Assembly: GCA_965660675.1 (NCBI GenBank)
Contig: CBFIAU010000003.1
Location: forward strand, 186,001 to 250,000
Length of the DNA stretch: 64,000 nucleotides
DNA from: UBA12202 sp002691725
Lineage (GTDB): Bacteria > Pseudomonadota > Alphaproteobacteria > Puniceispirillales > UBA1172
Direction of reading: 5' to 3'
Position 1 is the first letter of the stretch. Every line of letters starts with the position of its first letter. This document shows positions 25,890-34,249 of this stretch, piece after piece. Below the pieces are notes generated by a model. That model was not told where the DNA came from. It did no database searches and saw only the letters and a program-made list of their open reading frames with translations. The position numbers and the translations under genes are program-made.

Positions 25890-27041
25890 ATGGCACTTCA
25901 TTTTTCAGAGCAAGAGTTTGCCCGCCGCAGGCAAGCGCTAGAGGCCAGGATGAAAGCATCAGGTCTCGATGGCATGTTATTGTTTCGCCAGGAAAGCATG
26001 TATTGGCTCAGCGGCTATGACACATTTGGTTATGTGTTTTTTCAATGTTTGGTAGTGACAGCAGACGGCGATATGAAACTGATCACAAGGGCACCCGATT
26101 TGCGGCAAGCGCAAAACACCTCCAATATTGCCGATATCCGCGTTTGGGTTGATAAGCATGGCAGCACCCCTCACGATGATTTGCGCGAGTTGCTTGACGA
26201 AATGGGGCTCAAGCAGAAACGCCTTGGCGTTGAATATGAAGCGTATGGGTTAACTGGCCGCTCAGCGATGCGGCTTAACACAGCCTTGGATGGATACGCG
26301 CGTTTGGTTGATATGTCGGAATTAATTTCTGAGCTGCGTTTGGTCAAATCGGCGGAAGAAATTGTCTATGCCAGGAAAGCCGCTGAGCTTGCTGATAAGG
26401 CGTGGGATGCGGCGGTTGAGATGGCACATGCGGGCGCCGATGAGGGGCATATTCTGGCTGCTATGCAAGGCGAGATATTCAAAGGCGGTGGCGACTATCC
26501 GGGGAATGAGTTTATTATTGGCTCAGGCACGGATGCGTTGTTATGCCGATATTTTTCTGGTCGCAAAATGCTGGCTGAGATAGATCAGCTGACCCTTGAA
26601 TGGGCTGGGGCTTATCGCCATTATCATGCCGCCATGATGCGCACGATCCCTATTGGACAGCCGCGCTCCGAACATATTGCTATGCATCAGGCTTGTGTCG
26701 ATTCGCTAAACGCATGTGAGGAGGCATTGAAGCCGGGGCTAAGCGTCGGCGGCGTTTTTGACGCCCATGCAAAAATGATGGATCAACACGGCTTCAAACA
26801 TGCTAGGATGAATGCCTGCGGGTATTCGATGGGGACGACCTTTGCTCCGAATTGGATGGACTGGCCGATGTTTTATTCAGGTAATCCAATCGAACTAACC
26901 GAAGGCATGATCTATTTCATGCATATGATATTGATGGATAGCGATACTGGCACCGCCATGACGCTAGGGGAAAGTTATCTGATTACCGCCGATGGCAATG
27001 AACGTCTAGGCCGGTCGTCACTTGATTTAGTATTAGGTTAA
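25890..27041 (+). CDS. M24 pita-bread-fold hydrolase, creatinase/ectoine-hydrolase (DoeA)-like
   Basis: A 383-residue protein: creatinase N-domain (residues 1-135, with MLLFRQESMYWLSGYD) and M24 catalytic domain. The usual five metal ligands are not kept. EWAGAYRHYHAAMMRT stands where aminopeptidases have D-x-G and D-x-T-R-T; ACGYSMGTTFAPNW and YFMHMILMD replace the His and first Glu regions. DoeA and creatinase show the same kind of loss, so it should hydrolyse a C-N bond of a small compound rather than a peptide. GAGGAAA supports this start over the TTG at 25875. It lies 36 bp after the ureohydrolase. Confidence 0.82.
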   Translation: MALHFSEQEFARRRQALEARMKASGLDGMLLFRQESMYWLSGYDTFGYVFFQCLVVTADGDMKLITRAPDLRQAQNTSNIADIRVWVDKHGSTPHDDLRELLDEMGLKQKRLGVEYEAYGLTGRSAMRLNTALDGYARLVDMSELISELRLVKSAEEIVYARKAAELADKAWDAAVEMAHAGADEGHILAAMQGEIFKGGGDYPGNEFIIGSGTDALLCRYFSGRKMLAEIDQLTLEWAGAYRHYHAAMMRTIPIGQPRSEHIAMHQACVDSLNACEEALKPGLSVGGVFDAHAKMMDQHGFKHARMNACGYSMGTTFAPNWMDWPMFYSGNPIELTEGMIYFMHMILMDSDTGTAMTLGESYLITADGNERLGRSSLDLVLG

Positions 27042-27111
27042 TTTGAAAAAGACTTGCATCTCATGTTTCAATCTGTTTTTTTGACATGAATAAAAAGTTA
27101 GGGGAGTTCTA

Positions 27112-28203
27112 ATGGCCTCAGATATGCCGTTTGTTCGATACGAAAATGTCCAGAAAAGTTATGATGGTGAATCGCTGGTTGTAAAGAACCTCAATCTGGA
27201 TATCCAAAAAGGTGAGTTTGTCACAATGCTGGGCCCGTCAGGGTCTGGCAAAACAACTTGCTTGATGATGTTAGCGGGTTTTGAAACCGCAACTTATGGC
27301 GATATTTTGCTTGATGGAAAGCCGATCAACAATATCCCTCCGCATCGGCGTGGCATTGGTATGGTGTTTCAAAACTATGCGCTATTTCCGCATATGACGG
27401 TGAATGAGAATCTGGCATTTCCATTGACTGTTCGGAAAATGAGCAAGGCCGATTCCGAAGCGAAGGTTCGGCGGGCGCTTGAAATGGTGCAGATGGTTGA
27501 GTTTGGAGATCGTAAGCCAGCCCAGCTTTCTGGTGGTCAGCAGCAGCGTATTGCTTTGGCTCGCGCATTGGTGTTTGAGCCTGAGCTTGTTCTCATGGAT
27601 GAGCCGCTTGGCGCCTTAGACAAACAATTACGCGAACATATGCAATATGAGATTAAGCATATTCACGAATCTCTTGGGGTGACGGTGGTTTATGTGACGC
27701 ATGACCAATCCGAAGCCTTAACAATGTCAAATCGAATCGCTGTCTTTAATGATGGTATTGTCCAGCAATTAGCTGATCCAGTCACATTATATGAGCGTCC
27801 TGATAATGCCTTTGTCGCCCAATTCATTGGTGAGAATAATACATTAGTCGGTCATGTTGACACGATATCAGGTAAAAAAGTCACGGTTGATTTAGGTGAG
27901 AATGGCAAAATTCAAGCCACCCGGGTGGTTGATGTGGCCAAGGGTGATAAGACAACATTGTCGATTCGCCCAGAGCGGATTGCGTTTTCTGATAAAGTTG
28001 TTCGTGGAAAAGTATCTATGCCGGCACAGGTGATGGAGCTAATTTATCTTGGTGATCATATTCGTTGCCGCATGAATGTAGCAGGAAATGACGAGTTTAT
28101 CGCCAAAATTCCGAATTCCAATAAACCTATTGCACTCTCTCCAGGGAACAAAGGTTACGTAAGTTGGAATATTGATGATTGCCGAGCGCTTGATTATAGT
28201 TAA
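27112..28203 (+). CDS. ABC transporter ATP-binding protein, spermidine/putrescine type
   Basis: A 363-residue ATPase. Walker A is GPSGSGKTT near residue 42, the signature LSGGQQQRIALARAL near 140, Walker B LVLMDEPLGALD, H-loop VTHD, and a C-terminal TOBE domain from about 240 to the end. It resembles PotA. It energises import of the ligand bound by the next gene's product and opens the four-gene transporter set that follows the two hydrolases. Confidence 0.92.
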   Translation: MASDMPFVRYENVQKSYDGESLVVKNLNLDIQKGEFVTMLGPSGSGKTTCLMMLAGFETATYGDILLDGKPINNIPPHRRGIGMVFQNYALFPHMTVNENLAFPLTVRKMSKADSEAKVRRALEMVQMVEFGDRKPAQLSGGQQQRIALARALVFEPELVLMDEPLGALDKQLREHMQYEIKHIHESLGVTVVYVTHDQSEALTMSNRIAVFNDGIVQQLADPVTLYERPDNAFVAQFIGENNTLVGHVDTISGKKVTVDLGENGKIQATRVVDVAKGDKTTLSIRPERIAFSDKVVRGKVSMPAQVMELIYLGDHIRCRMNVAGNDEFIAKIPNSNKPIALSPGNKGYVSWNIDDCRALDYS

Positions 28204-28263
28204 TTATAGCCAAGATTCGGTTTTATCATTTTAACTGAAATGTTGTTTATCTAGGAGGAACGA

Positions 28264-29352
28264 ATGACAATGAAGAAAACACTGACAATGGTATCAGCCG
28301 CTGTGCTGTCTATTGCGGTCACTTCAGCAGCTTCTGCTGATAGCTTGACTGTTGTTTCATGGGGCGGTGCTTACACCAAATCACAGGTAGAAGCATATCA
28401 CAAGCCATGGACTGCCAAGACTGGTGCTAATGTAGTATCAGAAGATTACAATGGCGGTATTGCTGAAATTAAAGCACAGGTTGAAGCAGGTAACGTGACT
28501 TGGGATGTTGTTGACGTTGAACTGTCTGATGCGATCCGTGCATGTGACGAAGGTCTGGCCGAAGAAATTGATTCAGCCATGTTGCCTGCGGCACCTGATG
28601 GAACTCCTGCTACCGAAGACTTTATTGACGGCGCTCTGACAGATTGTGCTGTTGGTTCAATCGTTTGGTCAACTATCTATGCCTATGACTCATCAAAGAT
28701 GTCTAATGGTCCTAAGACGATCGCAGATTTCTTTGACACATCTGGCTTCCCAGGTAAGCGCGGTATGCGTAAGTCACCAAAGGCTAACCTTGAAATGGCT
28801 CTTGCTGCTGATGGCGTAGCACCTGGCGACATTTATGATGTCCTGTCAACACCAGAAGGCGTTGATCGTGCTTTTGCCAAGCTCGACACAATCAAGGATG
28901 ATGTTGTTTGGTGGGAAGCAGGCGCTCAGCCACCACAGCTTCTTGCAGATGGCGAAGTCAGCATGACAACCGCATATAATGGCCGTATCTTCAACGCTGT
29001 TGCTAGCGAAGACAAGCCATTTGAAATTGTCTGGGATGCACAGATTTATGACCTTGACTTGTTCATCATTCCAAAAGGCGCGAAGAACAAAGAATTGGCC
29101 ATGGATTTCATCGCATTCGCAACAGACACAAAGCGTCTTGCTGATCAGGCATCATGGATTTCTTACGGTCCAACCCGTAAGTCATCGTCGCCTCTCGTAG
29201 GGTCTTTCCATAACAAGCCAGACCTTGCAATGGGACCACAGATGCCAACGGCACCATCTAACTTTAAAACTGCTATTCAAAATGACTTTGAGTGGTGGGC
29301 AGATAACCAGGACGAAATGAACGAACGTTTCAATGCCTGGCTTGCTAACTAA
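28264..29352 (+). CDS. Periplasmic substrate-binding protein, PotD/PotF-like
   Basis: A 362-residue secreted binding protein. The signal peptide ends ASADS (about residue 26), and the mature chain begins LTVVSWGGAYTKSQVEAY, typical of spermidine/putrescine-type cluster proteins. Acidic residues such as WDVVDVELSDAIRACDEG and a WWEAGAQPPQLL segment line the likely pocket. Codon choice appears more biased than in neighbouring genes, which suggests high expression (by eye). AGGAGG precedes the ATG. A strong terminator directly follows. Confidence 0.92.
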   Translation: MTMKKTLTMVSAAVLSIAVTSAASADSLTVVSWGGAYTKSQVEAYHKPWTAKTGANVVSEDYNGGIAEIKAQVEAGNVTWDVVDVELSDAIRACDEGLAEEIDSAMLPAAPDGTPATEDFIDGALTDCAVGSIVWSTIYAYDSSKMSNGPKTIADFFDTSGFPGKRGMRKSPKANLEMALAADGVAPGDIYDVLSTPEGVDRAFAKLDTIKDDVVWWEAGAQPPQLLADGEVSMTTAYNGRIFNAVASEDKPFEIVWDAQIYDLDLFIIPKGAKNKELAMDFIAFATDTKRLADQASWISYGPTRKSSSPLVGSFHNKPDLAMGPQMPTAPSNFKTAIQNDFEWWADNQDEMNERFNAWLAN

Positions 29353-29366
29353 AACTTAATTTAGAG

Positions 29367-29400
29367 GGGCGAGGAGAGAGTTTCTCTTTTCGCCCTTTTT
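29367..29400 (+). terminator. Strong hairpin terminator between binding protein and permease genes
   Basis: GGGCGA pairs with TCGCCC and the inner AGAGA with TCTCT, joined by two G-U pairs. This gives about 13 bp with a 3-base loop (29367-29395), then TTTTT. It lies inside the transporter set, so partial read-through would give much more binding protein than permease. Confidence 0.85.
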
Positions 29401-29432
29401 CTATCATATAAAAATAACACAGGACGATATTT

Positions 29433-30677
29433 ATGTCGGATACCCGTTTACTAGCAGCTGACGGCACACCGCTTAAACGTAAATTAGCGCAATCATTATT
29501 CCGCACTAAATTACGGACTTTTGGATTAGTTTGCCCATTACTGGCATTAATCATTAGCGCCTTTGTTATTCCTATTGTGTTTATGTTATCGGCCTCTGTT
29601 TATGATGACAGATATGCCTCGCTGATGCCAAAATCGACAATCGCTGTTTCAGAATGGGATGGTGAAAGCCCGGTTACCGAAGACATGGCGGCGGCGATGG
29701 TTGCTGACCTGATTATTGCCAAAGAGCAAAAGACGATTGGGCGCGTTGCTAATCGCGTGAATAGAGAGTTTTCGGGTGCGACGTCATTATTCAAATCGAC
29801 CGCACGATCAGCTAAAAAGTTTGAGCCTCCCTATCTTGAAGCCTTAGAAAACAAAGATAAGAAATGGCAAAATATTGAGATGTGGCAAGCCATTAAAGTG
29901 GCATCCAAAACCTATACGCTGGGTTATGTTGCGAATGCTCTTGATATGCGCGTCAAGGCAACAGGTGGGTTTGAGCCGCAAGATGAATTGCGGCAAATAC
30001 ATATCACGCTATTTATGCGGACGATAGAAATCTCATTCATTGTCACGGTGGCGTGCTTATTGCTCGGTTATCCCGTGGCGTATCTGATGGCTAACCTGCC
30101 GCTTCGGACATCCAATTTATTGTTAATATTAGTGCTAATGCCGTTTTGGACATCACTGCTTGTGCGAACAACCGCGTGGATTGCCATGTTGCAAGGCCAA
30201 GGGGTGATGAATGATCTCTTTGTCGTCTTTGGTCTGGCGACAGATGATGACCGGTTTTCGCTGATCTATAACAAAACCGGAACATTAATAGCGATGACGC
30301 ATATTATGTTGCCATTCATGATCATGCCGCTTTACTCGGTCATGAAAACTATCTCGCCGGCTTATGTGCGGGCCGCTAAATCCATGGGCGCAACAAATTG
30401 GACAGCGTTCTGGCGTGTCTATTTCCCGCAATCTATTCCGGGTATTGGCGCGGGCTCTTTGCTCGTCTTTATTCTGGCGATTGGATATTATATTACCCCG
30501 GCATTGGTTGGTGGGCAGGATGGCCAGATGATATCTAATATCATTGATTTCCATATGCGGCGCTCACTTAATTGGAATCTAGCAGCGGCGCTAGGCTTGG
30601 TGTTGCTGGTCTTTGTTCTGTTCTTTTTCTGGATTTACGACCGTGTGGTCGGTATCGACAACATGAAATTAGGTTAA
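29433..30677 (+). CDS. ABC transporter permease, PotB-like, with large periplasmic insert
   Basis: A 414-residue inner-membrane protein. The first helix (FGLVCPLLALIISAFVIPIVFML) is followed by a soluble insert of about 120-130 residues, then the remaining helices. The EAA loop is AYVRAAKSMGATNWTAFWRVYFPQS. PotB normally has about 280 residues; the insert explains most of the difference. It pairs with the next permease, 4 bp downstream. Confidence 0.9.
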   Translation: MSDTRLLAADGTPLKRKLAQSLFRTKLRTFGLVCPLLALIISAFVIPIVFMLSASVYDDRYASLMPKSTIAVSEWDGESPVTEDMAAAMVADLIIAKEQKTIGRVANRVNREFSGATSLFKSTARSAKKFEPPYLEALENKDKKWQNIEMWQAIKVASKTYTLGYVANALDMRVKATGGFEPQDELRQIHITLFMRTIEISFIVTVACLLLGYPVAYLMANLPLRTSNLLLILVLMPFWTSLLVRTTAWIAMLQGQGVMNDLFVVFGLATDDDRFSLIYNKTGTLIAMTHIMLPFMIMPLYSVMKTISPAYVRAAKSMGATNWTAFWRVYFPQSIPGIGAGSLLVFILAIGYYITPALVGGQDGQMISNIIDFHMRRSLNWNLAAALGLVLLVFVLFFFWIYDRVVGIDNMKLG

Positions 30678-30681
30678 TCGC

Positions 30682-31926
30682 ATGTCTACTGGTAAGTATC
30701 GCTATATTCCTCCACAGCCGCCTTTATGGTTCAGCATGGCTGTTCCGGCTGGTATTGCGGCGATCGTAGGCTTGCTTTCGGCGCAGGGTGATACCTCACT
30801 AATGCTACCCGGCATGGCGGTTGGTGCGGCTATGGCCGCTGGTCTTTCCGCCATTGTTATTCGGCTAAATCTGACGCGGTTTCATGCTGGATTGCTTTAT
30901 GCTGTCTTGGTATTTGCCTTTGGCGCGTTCTATTCAGGTTTTGCCTTTGCCATCATCCTGGCTATTGTTGGCTACATCCTTGGCCGGATGTCAATATGGC
31001 TGCATATGGGCGATTATCGCCTCGCCTTGCCGCCCTATGCCTCATCGCGTGAAGTGCTTGGGTTTTATGGCTTTCGCGTGATTTGCGGGTTTATCTTTAT
31101 TTTCTTGATCACACCAATTTTGATCCTTATTCCGTTATCGTTTAACCAAGAGCCATATTTCAGCTTTACTCAAGGCATGCTGGCGCTTGACCCCGAAGCT
31201 TATTCTCTCAGATGGTATCGTGACATTCTCTATAATGGCATGGTCGCGCCTGAGGCGATTGCAGGCTGGTGGGATGATATGTGGACAAACTCACAATGGG
31301 TGCGATCAATTAAGAACTCTCTGTTTATCGGGTTTTTTGCGACCATATTATCAACCGCATTAGGGACATTGGCGGCCATCGGTTTAGCGCGGTCAGAAAT
31401 GCCTTATAAGCGGGCTATCATGGCGCTCTTGATCTCACCTATGGTCGTGCCATTGGTCATCACCGCATCAGGATTGTTCTATTTCTTTTCCTATGTAGGG
31501 CTTGCAAAAACCTATATTGGCATCATCATATCGCATGCTGTCTTGGGAACACCTTTTGTCATTATTACGGTGACAGCGACGTTATCTGGCTTCGACCGGA
31601 GCTTGACGCGGTCGGCGGCTAATCTTGGCGCAGGGCCAGTGACGACGTTTTTCAAAGTTCAGATGCCATTGATTTTGCCGGGCGTTATTTCAGGTGGCTT
31701 ATTCGCATTTATTACATCATTTGATGAAGTTGTGGTGGTATTGCAAATGGCTGATGTGACGCAGCGGACGATCCCTCGTCAGATGTTCTCAGGGATTAGA
31801 GAACAGATCAGCCCAACTATTTTGGCGGTCGCAACGATCCTGGTGATCTTGTCTGTGGTATTGTTGACAACGGTTGAATTACTGCGCCGGCGGTCAGAAC
31901 GATTGCGTGGAATTACTCCAAGTTAA
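30682..31926 (+). CDS. ABC transporter permease, PotC-like, with extra N-terminal helices
   Basis: A 414-residue membrane protein. About 110 N-terminal residues hold extra hydrophobic helices (WFSMAVPAGIAAIVGLL and onward) not found in PotC. The standard permease domain follows, with EAA loop SLTRSAANLGAGPVTTFFKVQMPL. It forms the second half of the import channel. The 12-bp array just after the stop is the only notable sequence before hemA. Confidence 0.9.
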   Translation: MSTGKYRYIPPQPPLWFSMAVPAGIAAIVGLLSAQGDTSLMLPGMAVGAAMAAGLSAIVIRLNLTRFHAGLLYAVLVFAFGAFYSGFAFAIILAIVGYILGRMSIWLHMGDYRLALPPYASSREVLGFYGFRVICGFIFIFLITPILILIPLSFNQEPYFSFTQGMLALDPEAYSLRWYRDILYNGMVAPEAIAGWWDDMWTNSQWVRSIKNSLFIGFFATILSTALGTLAAIGLARSEMPYKRAIMALLISPMVVPLVITASGLFYFFSYVGLAKTYIGIIISHAVLGTPFVIITVTATLSGFDRSLTRSAANLGAGPVTTFFKVQMPLILPGVISGGLFAFITSFDEVVVVLQMADVTQRTIPRQMFSGIREQISPTILAVATILVILSVVLLTTVELLRRRSERLRGITPS

Positions 31927-31969
31927 TTTTAAGGCTAACTTTAGGGTTAATTTTAGGGCTAATTATTTG
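31922..31969 (+). repeat. Four 12-bp tandem units after the permease gene
   Basis: Units begin at 31922, 31934, 31946 and 31958 (gttaattttagg and gctaactttagg types alternate). The array starts in the last codons of the permease gene and runs into noncoding DNA. Confidence 0.75.
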
Positions 31970-32042
31970 GCGCATATGCGGATTTTATCACTGAGTATAC
32001 TTGTGCAAAATCGTCACAGTTATGCAAATTCAGATGATTGAC

Positions 32043-32058
32043 AGCATGTCTTCATGCT
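32043..32058 (+). promoter_or_regulatory. Palindrome in the hemA upstream region
   Basis: AGCATG and CATGCT are separated by TCTT. The first arm overlaps the end of a -35-like TTGACA (32038-32043), with no convincing -10 at standard spacing. It could be an operator for haem or oxygen control, but this is not established. Confidence 0.3.
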
Positions 32059-32108
32059 ATTCCATCAGTACGGTTTTCTTGATAAAAGTAATGATAAGGT
32101 ATTAAACC

Positions 32109-33344
32109 ATGCCAAAATGGGCTGAACAGATATTTTCAGATAAGATTGATGCGCTATTCAAAGAGCATCGGTATCGTCAATTTGCTGAAATTGAACGGCT
32201 TGAAAAACAGCATCCGCATGCAATCTGGCATGGCGGGGATACGCCGCGGCCGATTATCAACTGGTGTTCAAATGATTATCTAGGCATGGGGCAATCCAGT
32301 ATTGTTAGCGCCGCCATGGCGGCAGGTATTGGTGAGGGCGCTGGTGCTGGCGGCACCCGCAATATTTCTGGAAACAGCCATGCCTTGATGGAACTGGAAA
32401 GAGAATTGGCCGATTTGCATGGCAAAGATCGAGCGCTGGTTTTTTCCAGCGGCTATGTTGCCAATGAGGCGAGCTTATCAACATTGATTAATCTCATTGA
32501 TGGCGTCAAAGTGTTTTCCGATGCGAGCAATCATGCCTCAATGATTAGCGGTATTCGCCACAGTAGAGCTGATAAGGCTATTTTTAAGCATAATGATGTG
32601 AGGGATCTGGAACGCCTATTAGCGGCTGAACCTGCTGAGCGCCCTAAGCTGGTCGTCTTTGAATCGGTCTATTCCATGGAAGGTGATATCGCGCCATTGG
32701 CAGAGCTGGTGGCGGCGGCAGAAAAATATGATGCCCTCACCTATTGTGATGAGGTGCATGCGGTAGGACTTTATGGTGATCAGGGCGGCGGTATCTCTGA
32801 GGCTTTAGGTATTGCTGATCGGATTGATGTTATCCAGGGTACGCTGGGCAAAGCCTTTGGCGTTATGGGTGGTTATATCACCGCATCGGATTCAATTTGT
32901 GATGTGATCAGAAGCTATGCGCCGGGGTTTATTTTCACCACCGCCTTGCCGCCAGCAATCGCGCGTGGAGCGTTGGCTAGTATTCAGCATTTACGGCAAT
33001 CTCAAAGCGAACGGCAGGGACAACAGCGGCAAGTCAGAAGGCTAAAAACCAAACTCAGCGCTGCGGGGTTTCATATTCATCCCGGCAATTCACATATTGT
33101 GCCAGTGATGATTGGTGATGCGAGCCTGTGCCGTGCGATTAGTGATCGGCTTTTGCAACAGCATGGCATGTATATTCAGCCGATTAATTATCCAACGGTT
33201 GCCAGGGGGGCGGAGCGGCTGCGCTTAACGCCAGGGCCATGTCATACCGATCTGATGATTGATAGCCTGGTTGCTGGTCTTTCTGAGACAGTAGCCAGTC
33301 TTGATGCCGAGCATATATTAGCTGTCAGGCATAGGGCCTGTTAG
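32109..33344 (+). CDS. hemA: 5-aminolevulinate synthase
   Basis: A 411-residue PLP enzyme condensing glycine and succinyl-CoA to 5-aminolevulinate, the first step of haem and tetrapyrrole synthesis in alphaproteobacteria. NWCSNDYLGMGQ, GAGAGGTRNISGNSHAL and the PLP lysine in QGTLGKAFGVMGG (near residue 247) are diagnostic. The same pathway feeds siroheme, whose synthase gene ends this window. Its last 27 bp overlap the convergent M23 peptidase gene. Confidence 0.96.
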   Translation: MPKWAEQIFSDKIDALFKEHRYRQFAEIERLEKQHPHAIWHGGDTPRPIINWCSNDYLGMGQSSIVSAAMAAGIGEGAGAGGTRNISGNSHALMELERELADLHGKDRALVFSSGYVANEASLSTLINLIDGVKVFSDASNHASMISGIRHSRADKAIFKHNDVRDLERLLAAEPAERPKLVVFESVYSMEGDIAPLAELVAAAEKYDALTYCDEVHAVGLYGDQGGGISEALGIADRIDVIQGTLGKAFGVMGGYITASDSICDVIRSYAPGFIFTTALPPAIARGALASIQHLRQSQSERQGQQRQVRRLKTKLSAAGFHIHPGNSHIVPVMIGDASLCRAISDRLLQQHGMYIQPINYPTVARGAERLRLTPGPCHTDLMIDSLVAGLSETVASLDAEHILAVRHRAC

Positions 33345-34175
33345 CAAAGCCGGATCAAGCCGCTTATCAAACCAGTTTATCCGCCAGTCTAGATGCGCTC
33401 CTGTGGAACGGCCGCTAGAGCCAACACTACCAATAACATCGCCTTGTTTGACGGTCTGGCCAGGCTGGACATCGGCTTTATTGAGATGCAAAAAGGTTGA
33501 ACTGATCCCGTGGCCATGATCCATGATAATCGTTATGCCAGTAAAATAGAGATCATCGACCATTGTAATGATCCCATCAGCTGGTGCTTTCACCGGAGTC
33601 CCGGTTGCCGCCGCAATATCAATCCCGTAATGGGGGGCGCGCGGCTGACCATTAAGAATGCGGCGAGATCCATAGATGCCTGTTATAATGCCATGGGTTG
33701 GCCAGATAAAATCCTGTTGCCAGCCCATTAATGCGGAGCTTGCTGAACGGGCTTTTGATACCAGTTTGCGGTCGCGTGCTATGCGATCGAGAACGGCTTG
33801 CGGCGGGGTCACCATATGACTAGGCAGCCCATCAATGCGCTGCTCTTTGAACTGCCGCGGCTCAGGCGTGATAGCTAGATACGCATCGCTTCCATCAGAA
33901 TATGTGGCGTGCAAATGTATCGCCGAAGTATCGTCACGATGAAATCCCAAAACGGCAAAGCCCGTATCAGATAGCATAAGCGGTTGATCATCAACCGTCA
34001 GAGTCGCGTCAGGGTCAGTTTTGATAATGATCATGCCGCCTTGGGTGGCATGGCCGCTATGAACTTCTAAAGCGGTGGCGACATGGCTGGTCGCCAGCAA
34101 AAAGGCCGATATCACAAAAATACGATATCGAGTGATATTGATTATTCTCATTATCTTGCCCATCATTTGAGACAT
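33318..34175 (-). CDS. M23-family (LytM/NlpD-type) metallopeptidase
   Basis: A 285-residue exported protein with a signal sequence (YRIFVISAFLLATSHVATA) and a C-terminal zinc endopeptidase domain. Ligands are seen in HYGIDIAAA, FLHLNK and GAHLDWRIN. It probably cleaves, or regulates cleavage of, peptidoglycan cross-links in the periplasm. The start could also be the ATG at 34151, directly before the signal peptide. It overlaps the 3' end of hemA on the opposite strand. Confidence 0.88.
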   Translation of the reverse strand: MSQMMGKIMRIINITRYRIFVISAFLLATSHVATALEVHSGHATQGGMIIIKTDPDATLTVDDQPLMLSDTGFAVLGFHRDDTSAIHLHATYSDGSDAYLAITPEPRQFKEQRIDGLPSHMVTPPQAVLDRIARDRKLVSKARSASSALMGWQQDFIWPTHGIITGIYGSRRILNGQPRAPHYGIDIAAATGTPVKAPADGIITMVDDLYFTGITIIMDHGHGISSTFLHLNKADVQPGQTVKQGDVIGSVGSSGRSTGAHLDWRINWFDKRLDPALLTGPMPDS

Positions 34176-34249
34176 CTACTTGTCAGTAACACCGAAATCA
34201 GTATGCTCTAGAGGCGCCATTTCGGCAATGCTCAGTTTTCAGGTTTATT

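Noticed and set aside
32060..32100. FNR-like TTGAT box upstream of hemA
   Set aside because: TTGAT is present near 32086, but the second half-site ATCAA at 4-bp spacing is absent.
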